NCBI RefSeq assembly: GCF_003054045.1
Contig: NZ_QBKH01000002.1
Span: 620,001-684,000 of the forward strand
DNA length: 64,000 nt
Direction of reading: 5' to 3'
Origin: Sphingobacterium faecium
GTDB taxonomy: Bacteria; Bacteroidota; Bacteroidia; Sphingobacteriales; Sphingobacteriaceae
In this document: positions 1 through 10,300 of the stretch, piece after piece
How the letters are laid out: the number at the start of each line of letters is the position of its first letter
Numbering within the stretch: position 1 is the first letter of the stretch
Position numbers and translations under genes: made by a program
Notes under the pieces: model-generated
What the model was told of the DNA's origin: nothing
Seen by the model: only the letters and a program-made list of their open reading frames with translations
Databases searched by the model: none

Positions 1-2416
1 CGAAGAAAACAACAGCCTCATCCACACTCATGTCCAGTACATCGGATATAGATTTACTCCTGAAGCGTACTTCCAAAGTTTCTCTGTTATAGCGTTTTCC
101 ATGACATGTTTCACAAGGAACCTGAACATCAGGTAGAAAGTTCATTTCAACGACTTTCATTCCCCCACCTTGGCAGGTTTCACAGCGTCCACCCTTGACA
201 TTAAAGGAGAATCTTCCGGGTTTATAGCCTCTTATTTTCGCTTCAGGTAGTTGAACAAACAAGGTTCTGATATCTGAAAATACACCTGTATAAGTGGAAG
301 GGTTTGATCGTGGTGTTCGACCGATCGGACTCTGATCGATTTCAATTACCTTATCAATATGCTCTAATCCATCAATACTCTTAAAGGGGAGAGGGATACC
401 TTTAGCACGGAAAAAATGTTTATTTAGAATAGGATATAATGTACCTGTAATCAAACTTGATTTTCCAGAACCGGAAACACCGGAAACTAAAATCAATTTT
501 CCTAACGGAAAATCTACAGAAACATTTTTCAAATTATTTCCTGTAGCTCCTTTAAGCGATAATGTTTTTCCATTGCCAGCTCTTCTTTCAGAAGGGGTGG
601 CAACCTCTTTTTTGCCATTTAAATAAGCCGCTGTTAAAGATTTTGATTTCAAAATATCTGTTGGTTTCCCCTCAGCCACCACCTGACCACCGTTTACACC
701 TGCGGCAGGCCCCATATCAATGACATAATCGGCATTCAAAATCATGTCTTTATCATGTTCAACAACTAATACCGAGTTGCCGATATCACGTAAATTTTTT
801 AAAGAATTGATCAATCTTTCATTGTCTCTTTGATGGAGACCAATACTCGGCTCATCCAAAATATACAAGACATTGACGAGTTGTGAACCGATTTGTGTCG
901 CAAGTCGGATACGTTGTGCTTCTCCCCCAGAAAGTGATTTCGAAGAACGGTCTATAGTCAGGTAGTTTAATCCCACATCCAATAAAAATCCTAAGCGCGA
1001 CTGTATTTCTTTTAAGATTTCAGTTGCGATGATCTGCTGACGTTCATCCAAAGAAGCGTTTACATTTGAAAACCATTCGTACAGGGATTTGATATCCATA
1101 TGCGCCAGTTCATAGATGTTTTTACCTGCAAATTTAAAATGCAACGATTCTTTCTTCAATCGTGCTCCTTGACAAGTTGGACAGACTATTTTCGAACGGA
1201 AATCATCTAAAGAAGACATATCGTCGCTAGATTTGCCTGATTGCTCTTCAAGCATTTTGAAAATACCCGAAAATTCGATCCGATAATCGCGTACATCATA
1301 ACTACCATATGAAACAGCTACTGAAATAGGTTCTTCAGCACCAAATAGTAACGTATCAAGTTGTTCTTCCGTTAATTTCTCCAAAGGAGTGCTCAACGAA
1401 AAATCAAGTTTTTTAGCTACCGCTTTTAAAACTTGGAAATTCCAAGTTTCCTTTGCAGGGCCTAGTGGCGCTAAACCTCCTTTTTGAATACTTAATTTAC
1501 GATCAGGAATAACGGTGTTTTTATCAATTTCAAAGATATAACCTAGACCATCACATTTTGGACAAGCTCCATATGGCGAATTAAAAGAGAAGGTATTCGG
1601 TTGTGGCTCATCATAAGAAATACCCGATTCAGCATCCATTAAGTAGCGGCTGAAAAATTGTTCATCATTTTCCTGATTAGCCACTTTGATAATTCCTTTC
1701 GCTGTTTTCATCGCTTGCATAACAGATGTCTGCAGGCGCTTTTTATCATCGGCAGTTACTTTAAGTCGGTCTACTACAATCTCAATATCATGTATTTTAT
1801 ACCGATCCACTTGCATCTTTGGCATGAGATCTACAATTTCACCATCTACGCGAACTTTTACATAACCCTGCTTACGGATTTGTTCAAATAATTCGCGGTA
1901 GTGACCTTTACGGCCCTTGATAACAGGAGCCAAAATATTGAGAGCTTGTCCATCAAAATCAGTCAGAATGCGATCCACAATTTGATCATCAGACATGCGC
2001 TGCATGCGATTGCCCGTTACATAAGAAAATGCCTCACTCGCACGTGCAAATAGCAGACGCATAAAATCATAAACCTCAGTAATGGTACCGACTGTCGAAC
2101 GCGGATTTTTGCTCGTCGTTTTTTGTTCAATAGAAATAACAGGGCTCAATCCGGAAATTTTATCGACATCAGGTCGCTCCATGCCACCCAAAAACTGACG
2201 GCTGTAGGCACTAAATGTCTCCATATACCGCCTTTGACCCTCTGCATAGATCGTGTCAAAAGCTAATGACGATTTACCACTACCACTTAGTCCCGTGATA
2301 ACAACCAATTCGTTTCTAGGAAATGAAATGTCAATATTCTTGAGATTGTGTACACGTGCTCCAAATACTTGAACTTCATTTTGTTCACCTAAATCTGGTG
2401 TGATTTTCTTTGTCAT
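1..2416 (-). CDS. uvrA: UvrA, excinuclease ABC subunit A (3' end outside window)
   Basis: UvrA is the DNA-damage-recognising ATPase of nucleotide excision repair and loads UvrB. About 805 N-terminal residues are visible and the C-terminus runs off the left edge. The first ABC domain has a Walker [10 protein letters not shown] near residues 42-50. The visible zinc-finger cysteine pairs are CPKC, CPTC and, near the edge, CETC with a second CETC. A signature [14 protein letters not shown] and Walker [14 protein letters not shown] close the first ATP site. A second Walker [10 protein letters not shown], opens the second domain. The start is the ATG at 2416, giving MTKKITPD. It is divergent from the next gene and appears monocistronic here. 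The identification is certain. Confidence 0.97.
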   Translation of the reverse strand, partial: MTKKITPDLGEQNEVQVFGARVHNLKNIDISFPRNELVVITGLSGSGKSSLAFDTIYAEGQRRYMETFSAYSRQFLGGMERPDVDKISGLSPVISIEQKTTSKNPRSTVGTITEVYDFMRLLFARASEAFSYVTGNRMQRMSDDQIVDRILTDFDGQALNILAPVIKGRKGHYRELFEQIRKQGYVKVRVDGEIVDLMPKMQVDRYKIHDIEIVVDRLKVTADDKKRLQTSVMQAMKTAKGIIKVANQENDEQFFSRYLMDAESGISYDEPQPNTFSFNSPYGACPKCDGLGYIFEIDKNTVIPDRKLSIQKGGLAPLGPAKETWNFQVLKAVAKKLDFSLSTPLEKLTEEQLDTLLFGAEEPISVAVSYGSYDVRDYRIEFSGIFKMLEEQSGKSSDDMSSLDDFRSKIVCPTCQGARLKKESLHFKFAGKNIYELAHMDIKSLYEWFSNVNASLDERQQIIATEILKEIQSRLGFLLDVGLNYLTIDRSSKSLSGGEAQRIRLATQIGSQLVNVLYILDEPSIGLHQRDNERLINSLKNLRDIGNSVLVVEHDKDMILNADYVIDMGPAAGVNGGQVVAEGKPTDILKSKSLTAAYLNGKKEVATPSERRAGNGKTLSLKGATGNNLKNVSVDFPLGKLILVSGVSGSGKSSLITGTLYPILNKHFFRAKGIPLPFKSIDGLEHIDKVIEIDQSPIGRTPRSNPSTYTGVFSDIRTLFVQLPEAKIRGYKPGRFSFNVKGGRCETCQGGGMKVVEMNFLPDVQVPCETCHGKRYNRETLEVRFRSKSISDVLDMSVDEAVVFF

Positions 2417-2581
2417 GTAACCCCTGTTTTCTTCCAAACGCAGATGAATTTCTGCAAACATGCAAAATTACTTATTTTTAATGAACTTTAACAGTGATCG
2501 TATCTTTATTATTGTCACGACATTGCAAATCTATAGCTTAAATAATGGGTATAATTTGTACTTTGCCATTTCACAACTTAT

Positions 2582-3637
2582 ATGAAGAAATTAGACGTTA
2601 CTAAACAAGAAAAAGAATCCTTAGAAGAAGCGATACAATTTTGGGAGAAGGAGAAAATAATTGATGCATCAACCGCTAGTGCTATGGTCAATAGTATTGA
2701 TGTAAAAAGCTTTGATTGGAAACGCTTAGCACGCTATGCATTTTGGGTTGCGCTGGCTTCTTTGGTGTTTGCCGTATTTTCTTTGATGACAGACACAGCC
2801 TTTCTCAAATTTGTCGATACACTTTATGAAGCACCAAATATTTTGTTTTGCTTATTCTTTGCTGCACTAGCCGTTTTATTTTATACATTAGGATTTCGTT
2901 ACAAAACAAAATTTCCCAATAAAAATCTATCTATTGAAACCATGATGCTCATCGGAGTATTCGCAACAGCAGCATGTATTGGGTTTTTAGGAAAAGTGCT
3001 GGACAAAAATAGCATGCATTATTCGCTGCTATTTCTCTTGTCAGTACTGATTTACGGATACCTCGCTAATCGCCTTAAATCAAAACTGATATGGGTTTTT
3101 ATGCTCATCGCCTTGGGGATTTGGTTTGCAACAGAAACAGCCTACCATAGCGATTGGGGATTTAAGTTCTGGGGAATGAATTATCCATTGCGTTTTACCA
3201 TTTTTGGTTTAGTCTTAACATTAATAGCTATATACTTACAACCACGATTTAAGCAATTGATGGAATTTCAATCCCTCAGCTATCTCATTGGGTTATTGTA
3301 TCTGATGGTTTCATTGTGGTCCCTTTCTATTTTTGGCAACTATTCGGATTTTTATGAGTGGACATTAGTACGACAATATCATATATTCTACTGGGGATTA
3401 TTATCTACTGCAGTATCGGCAGGTTTAGTGATCTATGGTTTAAAGATGAAAGATAATACCTCCAGGGAAATCGGTTTCGTATTTTTTGTGTTGAATGTAT
3501 ATACCCGTTATGTCGAGTATCTATGGGATAATATCAATCGTGCCATCTTCTTCCTCATTTTAGCGATCTCCTTTTGGTTTGTGGGCCGTTGGGCAGAGAA
3601 ATTGTGGCAAAAACGCGAAGATGGTATTGATGAATAA
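2582..3637 (+). CDS. DUF2157-like polytopic membrane protein
   Basis: The 351-residue protein has a soluble N-terminal segment of about 50 residues, rich in Lys and Glu with Trp residues (FWEKEKIIDAST). This is followed by about eight to ten hydrophobic helices up to the C-terminus, which ends in a short charged tail. The layout, a small N-terminal helical domain plus a multi-pass membrane region, resembles the DUF2157 family of predicted inner-membrane proteins. The family has no established function. No catalytic motif is visible. It lies alone between uvrA (divergent) and the convergent response regulator. The family assignment is from overall architecture only. Confidence 0.6.
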   Translation: MKKLDVTKQEKESLEEAIQFWEKEKIIDASTASAMVNSIDVKSFDWKRLARYAFWVALASLVFAVFSLMTDTAFLKFVDTLYEAPNILFCLFFAALAVLFYTLGFRYKTKFPNKNLSIETMMLIGVFATAACIGFLGKVLDKNSMHYSLLFLLSVLIYGYLANRLKSKLIWVFMLIALGIWFATETAYHSDWGFKFWGMNYPLRFTIFGLVLTLIAIYLQPRFKQLMEFQSLSYLIGLLYLMVSLWSLSIFGNYSDFYEWTLVRQYHIFYWGLLSTAVSAGLVIYGLKMKDNTSREIGFVFFVLNVYTRYVEYLWDNINRAIFFLILAISFWFVGRWAEKLWQKREDGIDE

Positions 3638-3673
3638 GTACACTAATTTTTGATCGACCCAAGGGCAATCCGA

Positions 3674-4348
3674 TCAGAATGAAATTGTAAATCCAACTCC
3701 TCTGGAAGAAGTTATTTGCAAGCTTACATCATGTTTGAGGTATTTTCGAAGCCGTGTAATAAAAACATCCATACTACGCCCGTTGAAAAAATCACTGTTG
3801 CCCCAGACTTCTTGCAAAATTTCTTCCCGAGTCACAAGAGAACCCGAGCGCTTACTTAGAAATAATAAAAGCTTGGCTTCCCTTTCCGTTAGTTTAAATT
3901 GCTCTAAAGGATGAGAGAGGATTAAGCGTTGTGGAAAAAACTGATAACTGCCCAGTGTTATCGAGATCGTGAACTCTTTCTTTTTATTCCGTTTTAAGAT
4001 ATTTTGGATACGCAATACCAGCTCTTCTGGATCACAGGGTTTTGTGATGTAATCATCTGCGCCTATTTTCAAACCTGTTAATTTGTCAATTTTTTGCTCT
4101 TTCGCAGTTAAGAAAATAAAAGGAAACTCAGGGAAGCGCTCCTTTATTTCTTGCGCTAATGTAAAACCACTTTTAATAGGCAGCATCACATCAATGATTA
4201 ACAAATCATAAGGAAGTGTGTTTTCATACAACGAAAACTCAGCGGGACTTTGCATCCAATCAACTTCATATCCTGAAAGTTGTAGATAATGCTGTAACAT
4301 AAAACCGAAATCAGCATCATCCTCGATTAACAAAAGCTTAGTGTTCAT
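3674..4348 (-). CDS. OmpR/PhoB-family response regulator
   Basis: The 224-residue protein has an N-terminal receiver domain with the acidic pair E9-D10/D11, the phospho-acceptor D53 (LLIIDVMLP), T81 and K103 (YITKPCDP). The C-terminal winged-helix DNA-binding domain ends in RLRKYL and RGVGFTI, typical of the OmpR family. Its start overlaps the end of the upstream kinase gene by 11 bp, so the two are translated as one kinase-then-regulator operon. A likely target is the set of three TTAACC repeats at 5713-5740 in the divergent promoter; that link is inferred from the 11-bp spacing and the position. Confidence 0.93.
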   Translation of the reverse strand: MNTKLLLIEDDADFGFMLQHYLQLSGYEVDWMQSPAEFSLYENTLPYDLLIIDVMLPIKSGFTLAQEIKERFPEFPFIFLTAKEQKIDKLTGLKIGADDYITKPCDPEELVLRIQNILKRNKKKEFTISITLGSYQFFPQRLILSHPLEQFKLTEREAKLLLFLSKRSGSLVTREEILQEVWGNSDFFNGRSMDVFITRLRKYLKHDVSLQITSSRGVGFTISF

Positions 4349-5675
4349 GTGGTATCGAAATATTAAAAGTGGTTCCTTGATTCTGTTTACTATTGACTTG
4401 AATATTTCCTTGGTGACGGTTAACGATATTGTTGACTAGATATAAGCCCAATCCTAAACCTTTAGTATCATGAATATTATTTTTTTGTATACGGTAGAAT
4501 TTTTCAAAAATATGAGGAATCTCCTCCTGAATTATTCCAATTCCATTATCACGCACTTGAATCTTGCATCGGTTTTGATCATTTATTATAGATATATGCA
4601 ATTTTGTAGCACCGTACTTGATGCTGTTATCCATCAGGTTCACGAATATGGTGGTGAAATCTATATCATTAAGCGGAATAGATACCGTTGAAATATCGTT
4701 CATTTCAAATTGGATATCAGGATGTGCTAATTTAAAATCGGATAGCAATGTCGCTATTTGATAATTGGAGATCAGGGTATTAGAAATTTCTTTTTCTGGC
4801 TCATGCAAGGGATTTAAAGTCTGCTCTAGGCGTTCCACTTGTCTGGTCATGACTGCTATTGTAGTGGGGTCGGGCTGTTTTTCTAAAGTTTTTAAAGCGA
4901 CTTTTAGGGTTGCAATAGGTGTTTTAAGTTCATGCGAAATGTTGTCAACAGTGTCATGTAATTGCCCAATTTTCTTCTGTTGCTTTTTTAGATTTTGATA
5001 GGTCTTATAAAACAAGAAGATTAATGCTATCAGGATCAAAAGTGTATTCAATAGCAGGAATGTCAATTCTTTGAAAACAATCCAATTGATATTAACAACC
5101 TCAAAAGATGATCTTCGAAGAACAAGAAAACTATATTGCTTATCCTCTTGTTCCACGGTTATTGCTGATTCCTCTTTTGTCAGTTGTTTGACTGTTCTTT
5201 CCGTAGCCCATGTTCCCGAAGATAGCTCTAATGGATGTATGAGATTTCCGTTCGTTTTATACACCACAATCGGTTTATTCAGTAGCTTTTGCTCGGTGTT
5301 TTTGAAAGTAATCTGCAGAATTTCTTTTTGTAATTTTACTTCAAGACCTAATGGTGCGAAGATACTATCCACATAATGAGTCAGTACATGTTGAGTCCGC
5401 TTTGCTTTTTCCGAATAGCTGTTTTCTAGTTGAGCAAGTGTGATTTTCCCTTGGACCAAATTTATATAATAAGCTGTAGCATCTTGATTATTTAATAGAT
5501 CGTTATCAAATAATGCATCTGTATCATCAATATGTCCTAATTTTTCTTTTGTCTTTGAATAGATCTCTCGTTTTTTCAAATGAAAGGAATTCATTAACAA
5601 ATACGTCTGGATACCAATGAGGACTAGAAAGAGGATAGCAAAAATATAAATATAGTTTTTAGACTTCAGTTCCAT
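4338..5675 (-). CDS. Sensor histidine kinase, two transmembrane segments
   Basis: This is an inner-membrane kinase paired with the downstream response regulator. A transmembrane helix near residues 9-28 and another near 204-226 flank an extracytoplasmic sensor region of about 170 residues that I do not recognise. The HisKA box is ISHELKTP, with the phosphorylatable His near residue 248. The ATPase domain has the N box (NLMDNSIKYGA), G1 (DNGIGI) and G2 (GLGLGLYL). The start is placed at the ATG at 5675; a longer reading would use a TTG two codons upstream. It overlaps the regulator gene by 11 bp. The gene is divergent from the beta-barrel gene, which suggests the pair controls that outer-membrane protein. 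Confidence 0.92.
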   Translation of the reverse strand: MELKSKNYIYIFAILFLVLIGIQTYLLMNSFHLKKREIYSKTKEKLGHIDDTDALFDNDLLNNQDATAYYINLVQGKITLAQLENSYSEKAKRTQHVLTHYVDSIFAPLGLEVKLQKEILQITFKNTEQKLLNKPIVVYKTNGNLIHPLELSSGTWATERTVKQLTKEESAITVEQEDKQYSFLVLRRSSFEVVNINWIVFKELTFLLLNTLLILIALIFLFYKTYQNLKKQQKKIGQLHDTVDNISHELKTPIATLKVALKTLEKQPDPTTIAVMTRQVERLEQTLNPLHEPEKEISNTLISNYQIATLLSDFKLAHPDIQFEMNDISTVSIPLNDIDFTTIFVNLMDNSIKYGATKLHISIINDQNRCKIQVRDNGIGIIQEEIPHIFEKFYRIQKNNIHDTKGLGLGLYLVNNIVNRHQGNIQVNSKQNQGTTFNISIPHEH

Positions 5676-5712
5676 ATACAAATATAAGTTCCGCTTTTGA
5701 ATAAATGGAACC

Positions 5713-5740
5713 TTAACCTTCCATTAACCCTTCATTAACC
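5713..5740. promoter_or_regulatory. Three TTAACC direct repeats at 11-bp spacing, candidate response-regulator box
   Basis: TTAACC occurs at 5713-5718, 5724-5729 and 5735-5740, each exactly 11 bp from the last and each separated by 5 bp. Direct repeats one helical turn apart are the usual binding pattern of OmpR/PhoB-family regulators. The array sits between the kinase start (5675) and the barrel start (5789). A weak Bacteroidota -7-like element, CACTTTTG, lies at 5762-5769, consistent with an activator-dependent promoter reading rightward. Confidence 0.6.
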
Positions 5741-5788
5741 GAAGTTCTCCCTGACATAAGACACTTTTGTATCATCAATTAAAAAAGC

Positions 5789-8164
5789 ATGAAGTATCTT
5801 ATTATTTTTTTATTATTCCCTTTTCTTGCGCAAGCACAAGTTAAGCGTTTATCTGTCAAAGTCTGTGATCAAAGCGAACGTGCATTGACAGATGTTACCG
5901 TTGTATTATTAGATAGTGCAGGGAAATTAATATACACGTCCCAGGTAGATACAGCAGGTAGATTCGACTATGCTATTGCAGAGAAAAATCTATACAGGCT
6001 GGCAATATCTCACTTAAACTACGAAAATCAAGAACTCTACTTTCGTTCCGATACCGTGCAAAATTTGGTGTTGATCAAGCTCAGTCCAAATGAAACCAAA
6101 CTTGAAGAAGCACAAGTCACCGGCAAACGTCCGCGAGTCATTCGAAAGATTGATCGATTGGAGTTTAATGTCCAAGGCAGTAATTTATCCGGATTGAATA
6201 GTTGGGATATTTTAAAGCGGACACCTATGGTGATGCTCACGGGGAGTAATATTGCTGTCCGTGGAGATAAGAAAGTTGCAGTCATGATCAATGAAAGAAA
6301 GGTGATGCTGACAGGAGAAGAGCTGAAGACACTTTTAGAGAATACTGCGGGATCAGATGTGCAAGCTATTGAGGTTATCACCAATCCACCTGCAAAATAT
6401 GAAGCAGAAGGGAGCACAATCATCAATATCAAAATGACCAAATCACAACTTTATGGATACCGGGGAGTGGTGTTGGCTTTGGCAGAGCAAAGTAACTATG
6501 CAAAACAGCTCTTTGGACTGACACAATATTATAAAAATGAAAAAATTAATCTGCGTGCTACCTACAATTATGGTAGAGGGACATATGCGCGATATGGGAC
6601 TGATTTTGTATACTATCCCAATGAACAAACATCATGGGAAAGTATCATGACTCGCATCGATCAAAATAATAGTCAAAACAGTTATGTGTTCTCTTTCGAT
6701 TATACACCTGATACCTCTTTGACTATCGCTATAGGATTAAATGGTTATTACGGACCCAAGTCTGCTGGAGTATATCGCGTACCGACTTCTATCTATAATA
6801 AGGATGGTCAACTGGAGTCTTCTTATTTAACGAAGAATGACCATGTAGATTCTCGGAAAACCAATAACCTGTATTTACAGGTTAACAAAAAGATAAATTC
6901 CAATTGGAATGCGAATTGGTCGTCATATTTTACAACAAATCGAAGATCTAATCTGCAAGATGTATGGACCGATTTAAATTTTAAAGACCAGGAACCGACT
7001 AGCACCCGGTTTGTAAGTGATAATGCGAGTCAAAATCAGCTGTTATCCACACAACTCGATTTTTTCGCAAATTTAAATAAGGTCGCTCTAGAATTTGGAG
7101 GAAAATTTAGTACTGTAAAAACAAAAAGTACTTTATTGTTTTTCGATGATGAACGAGGTAGTTTTCAGGAAAGAGCTGATAAGAGTAATGTTTTTGATTA
7201 CGATGAGCAGCAATTTGCCGCTTATGCGTCTATGGAATATAAATGGGGTAAATGGAGCTGGAAAGGAGGATTACGTTTGGAAAATACGGCATTGAATGGT
7301 ATAGTTTCTGAACCTGCAGACCGCAATCATCAAAATTATTGGGCACTCTTTCCAACATTCTATGCCCAATATCATACAAATAAGGAATATCAGTGGGGAT
7401 TTTCCTATGGCAAACGAATCAGCAGACCAGCATACTCCTGGTTAAATCCTGCGAAGTCTTATTATAATTTGTTTTCTTACTTTCAGGGAGATCCACGATT
7501 GAGGGCCACGATTATTCACAATCTAAATATCATGTTTACAAAAGAGAACTGGAACGTGGACTTGTTCTATCGTTATGAGCAGTGGCCATCCATGGAAATT
7601 TCTATTCAGGATAATATCAATCATCAATTGATCTATCATTATACAAATATTAAAAAAGGACAAGGAGCCGGTGTAGATTTGAGTAAAAGTTTTCAGCTTT
7701 TGAAAAACTGGAGCCTAAATACACAATTGGAAGGAATGTATAATGTAAACTACTATCAAGGAAGAGATCTTGAGTTATACCGCAATCAGGTGTGGATGGC
7801 CAATGGTAATGTCAGCTCAACTTTCCTGCTGAATAAAAATGTCGATTGGAATTTGGAAATTGGCAATAGCTTTGAGTCGCCTACCATACAGGGGCCTTTT
7901 AAGATTTCTGGTTACTCAAGTACCTACCTATTGACCAATCGGAAGTTTTTTAATAAAAAATTTGAAGTAAACTTTTCCTTTATGGATATTTTTAAAACTG
8001 AAAAGCAGCGAGTATCATCAAAATATGCTGACCAGAATAATTATTATAACGATTATCGCGATACACGTAAAGTAAATGTAACACTTCGCTATCATTTTGG
8101 TAATCAAAAAATTAAAAACAGTGCCAATGTACCCAAAAAAACGGAAGAACAGGGGCGGTTATAA
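5789..8164 (+). CDS. Outer-membrane beta-barrel protein with CarboxypepD_reg-like N-terminal domain
   Basis: The 791-residue protein starts with a signal peptide (LIIFLLFPFLAQAQ). A carboxypeptidase-regulatory-like beta-sandwich follows at roughly 20-105, then a plug-like region (near 120-210, with GSDVQAIEVITNPPAKYEAEG) and a long aromatic-rich beta-barrel to the C-terminus. This is the architecture of the OMP_b-brl_3 family, TonB-receptor-like proteins common in Bacteroidota. The barrel ends in VNVTLRYHFG, followed by a polar tail. The substrate is unknown. The divergent two-component system and the TTAACC array suggest induction by an envelope signal. A terminator follows directly. Confidence 0.82.
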   Translation: MKYLIIFLLFPFLAQAQVKRLSVKVCDQSERALTDVTVVLLDSAGKLIYTSQVDTAGRFDYAIAEKNLYRLAISHLNYENQELYFRSDTVQNLVLIKLSPNETKLEEAQVTGKRPRVIRKIDRLEFNVQGSNLSGLNSWDILKRTPMVMLTGSNIAVRGDKKVAVMINERKVMLTGEELKTLLENTAGSDVQAIEVITNPPAKYEAEGSTIINIKMTKSQLYGYRGVVLALAEQSNYAKQLFGLTQYYKNEKINLRATYNYGRGTYARYGTDFVYYPNEQTSWESIMTRIDQNNSQNSYVFSFDYTPDTSLTIAIGLNGYYGPKSAGVYRVPTSIYNKDGQLESSYLTKNDHVDSRKTNNLYLQVNKKINSNWNANWSSYFTTNRRSNLQDVWTDLNFKDQEPTSTRFVSDNASQNQLLSTQLDFFANLNKVALEFGGKFSTVKTKSTLLFFDDERGSFQERADKSNVFDYDEQQFAAYASMEYKWGKWSWKGGLRLENTALNGIVSEPADRNHQNYWALFPTFYAQYHTNKEYQWGFSYGKRISRPAYSWLNPAKSYYNLFSYFQGDPRLRATIIHNLNIMFTKENWNVDLFYRYEQWPSMEISIQDNINHQLIYHYTNIKKGQGAGVDLSKSFQLLKNWSLNTQLEGMYNVNYYQGRDLELYRNQVWMANGNVSSTFLLNKNVDWNLEIGNSFESPTIQGPFKISGYSSTYLLTNRKFFNKKFEVNFSFMDIFKTEKQRVSSKYADQNNYYNDYRDTRKVNVTLRYHFGNQKIKNSANVPKKTEEQGRL

Positions 8165-8183
8165 TATCCATGAGCAAACAAGA

Positions 8184-8217
8184 AAAAAGCCAGATTCCTA
8201 TGCAAATCTGGCTTTTT
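8184..8217. terminator. Bidirectional intrinsic terminator
   Basis: An inverted repeat with arms AAAAAGCCAGATT and AATCTGGCTTTTT flanks a short loop. A-tract and T-tract on the two sides let it serve both the barrel gene and the convergent OsmC-family gene. Confidence 0.85.
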
Positions 8218-8234
8218 ATATGACTAAAAATAAA

Positions 8235-8651
8235 TTAATTTATTTTTAGTGAATACGTGATATGAATACCACCTGCCGCAAGCATATCATGCACAGAACA
8301 ATATTTTTTAACCGCTAATTCTGCTGCTTTTTGGGCTTTGATCTCGTCAATATTACCTTTTAAATAAAAGCTAATGTGAATATCAGTAAAGATATTTGGA
8401 ATTTCTTCTCTTCGTTTTCCTTCGACTTCCACTTGTATATCTTCAATCTCTTGGCGCTGTTTGGTCAAGATCGAAGATAGGTCAAATACACTACATGAAC
8501 CTAAAGCCATTAAGACTAACTCCATTGGACGTACGCCTTTCCCTTCACCTCCAATAGCTTCTGAGCCATCTATATTAACTTTGACATTAGACAATTCACT
8601 TGCGGCTTCAAAGTGAACCGCTTTGTTTTGGCGATTTAGTGTTACTTTCAT
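8235..8651 (-). CDS. OsmC/Ohr-family protein
   Basis: The 138-residue protein has the OsmC fold pattern. The first redox Cys is C53 in LMALGSCSVFDL and the second is C118 in VKKYCSVHDML. Members reduce organic hydroperoxides through this cysteine pair, or have an uncharacterised thiol role. The sequence resembles the YhfA-like/general OsmC branch rather than classical Ohr, so a specific substrate is not claimed. It is convergent with the barrel gene and appears to be a single-gene unit. Confidence 0.88.
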   Translation of the reverse strand: MKVTLNRQNKAVHFEAASELSNVKVNIDGSEAIGGEGKGVRPMELVLMALGSCSVFDLSSILTKQRQEIEDIQVEVEGKRREEIPNIFTDIHISFYLKGNIDEIKAQKAAELAVKKYCSVHDMLAAGGIHITYSLKIN

Positions 8652-8924
8652 GTTTCTGTACCTCTATGTATACACAAACTTAGCTAATTTTGCTTTGATT
8701 AGCAATATAATCGCATGGATTACAAAATCAATTTATATCAGCTATAATTGCTTTTACCGGGAGATATACCAGTTTGATGGTCCTTTACTTTTCCATCTTT
8801 TCTTGTTTTTATTCATATAAAGTTGGCAAAAATCATATAAGGGAAAGGTTTGTTTATTAAGCTACTCGCAAAGCGTGATTTATATGTTGATATATTCCTG
8901 AGCATATGCAATTGATCAAACAAT
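8652..8924. other. Intergenic region without a supported gene
   Basis: This AT-rich stretch lies upstream of the OsmC-family gene. A short open frame on the plus strand (to about 8820) has no ATG with a ribosome-binding context and encodes aromatic-rich low-complexity sequence, so I do not call it. No RNA gene was recognised. Confidence 0.6.
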
Positions 8925-8958
8925 AAAAAGGGTGATCATACAATATGATACACCCCTT
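8925..8958 (-). terminator. Intrinsic terminator of the FadL/lipase operon
   Basis: A bulged stem pairs AAAAGGGTG-ATCAT with ATGATACACCCCTTT, followed on the minus strand by CCTTTTTATTG. The left side includes the 18-mer CAATAAAAAGGGTGATCA, which also occurs in the terminator at 12266-12314. Confidence 0.75.
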
Positions 8959-8982
8959 TCACCAAACCATTTAATAATAATA

Positions 8983-10281
8983 TTATGGAAGTTTTACACC
9001 TCTAAAGTCAGAAATATTCAACCTTGGAACCTGGGCTCCATAAGTTTTGTTTATAGCTTCAATAAATACATTTGCCATCAATGCATTTCCAATGGGAGTT
9101 AAATGTATACCATCTAATGAAAAACCGTTACCAGTAATGTATTTTGCACTTACAGCAAGACCATCGATCCTGATTCCATTTTTTACTGAAGTTAAGAATG
9201 CATTTACATCTGCCACGGCCAATCCTTTAGATGCCGCTACTGATTTAATTGTCTTATTGAAATCATTGACACGTGCCACGACTTCTATCGCTTCTTTGGT
9301 ATCCAAAACATATTTATCTTCAACTGGGTTAAGCGGATGTAAGCCGTAAGGAATTTTATTGGCGTTTGGTACACCTAATAAACCTGCGGATGAAAAAGGT
9401 AAGACAAAGAAATCTTGGTCAGTAGCAGCTCGAGGACCAGTCTTAGTTGCGATGTAAATATCGGTTACCTTCGTTGTACTTGCCGCATTTACTGCCGCCA
9501 AGAGTACTTGACGTGTCACCGTTGTAAAATAAGGGACGGATGTCACATCTGGGATTGTTGCTAATACACCCTTTTGACCTTTTGCAGTTAAAGTAGTTAC
9601 ATAATTATTCAATAATGTATTAAACAGGGCCGTCGAAGTCAATGATGTAGTGGGGCCTTCGTTAACAGCTCCATTTGTTGCATATCCCAATACGTCATTA
9701 TTTCCCAATGAAAAAGTGAAGAACGTATGATTTTGCGATGTAGAGTAGGTGAAATAATTCATCGTTGGTGGAGTACCATCAGGTAGTAGACGTTCGAAGT
9801 ACATATTTCCCGCAGCGGTACCTATACCTGGTGCAAAAGCCATATCCATACGCATGCCCGGTACACCTAAGTTATTGATTGGATCTGTATATTTGGTTAA
9901 TAATTTGGGCGTCGCCGAACGATAAGCTAATTTATCCGCAACCTGTTCTGTTACTGGTTGGCCATTCACGAGTGCTTTTAGACGGATGTAACCTGATCCA
10001 TTGGACTGCTCTTCACTAAAAAATGGAGATTTAAATTCTCCTCCACCCACTTTTTGAAGTTGCTCTGCGATGAGTAAAGGGAAAGCCACTTTTTGCCCCT
10101 CTAGATATAAACCTCCATCAGCAAACCCTGCAGATAGCGAGTTTCCAATAGCAATATATTTGCTAAAATCAGCTTTTGTCCCTGCTGAGGGTGTAAATTC
10201 GTCTAGAGTTGGTTTACATGCTGTGATACTCAGTATAGCTAATGCAACTCCTATATATAGATTTCTTCTTTTCATGATCAT
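8983..10281 (-). CDS. SGNH/GDSL-type esterase lipoprotein
   Basis: The 432-residue lipoprotein has a signal and lipobox LSITAC, with lipidated C22. Block I is IAIGNSLSAG with the probable nucleophile S48; the usual GDS is GNS here. Block III is SLGNNDVLG, and block V is DGIHLTPIGNAL, carrying the Asp-His pair. This makes it a surface or periplasmic hydrolase of esters such as lipids. It follows the FadL-type gene by 19 bp on the same strand, suggesting that released fatty acids are taken up by that porin. ATGs at 10281 and 10275 are both possible starts. Confidence 0.88.
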   Translation of the reverse strand: MIMKRRNLYIGVALAILSITACKPTLDEFTPSAGTKADFSKYIAIGNSLSAGFADGGLYLEGQKVAFPLLIAEQLQKVGGGEFKSPFFSEEQSNGSGYIRLKALVNGQPVTEQVADKLAYRSATPKLLTKYTDPINNLGVPGMRMDMAFAPGIGTAAGNMYFERLLPDGTPPTMNYFTYSTSQNHTFFTFSLGNNDVLGYATNGAVNEGPTTSLTSTALFNTLLNNYVTTLTAKGQKGVLATIPDVTSVPYFTTVTRQVLLAAVNAASTTKVTDIYIATKTGPRAATDQDFFVLPFSSAGLLGVPNANKIPYGLHPLNPVEDKYVLDTKEAIEVVARVNDFNKTIKSVAASKGLAVADVNAFLTSVKNGIRIDGLAVSAKYITGNGFSLDGIHLTPIGNALMANVFIEAINKTYGAQVPRLNISDFRGVKLP

Positions 10282-10300
10282 AACATTTTAGTATAAATGC

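Noticed and set aside
8623..8820. Plus-strand open frame of about 65 codons upstream of the OsmC-family gene
   Set aside because: It overlaps the OsmC start, begins without a convincing start codon, and encodes aromatic-rich sequence typical of AT-rich non-coding DNA.
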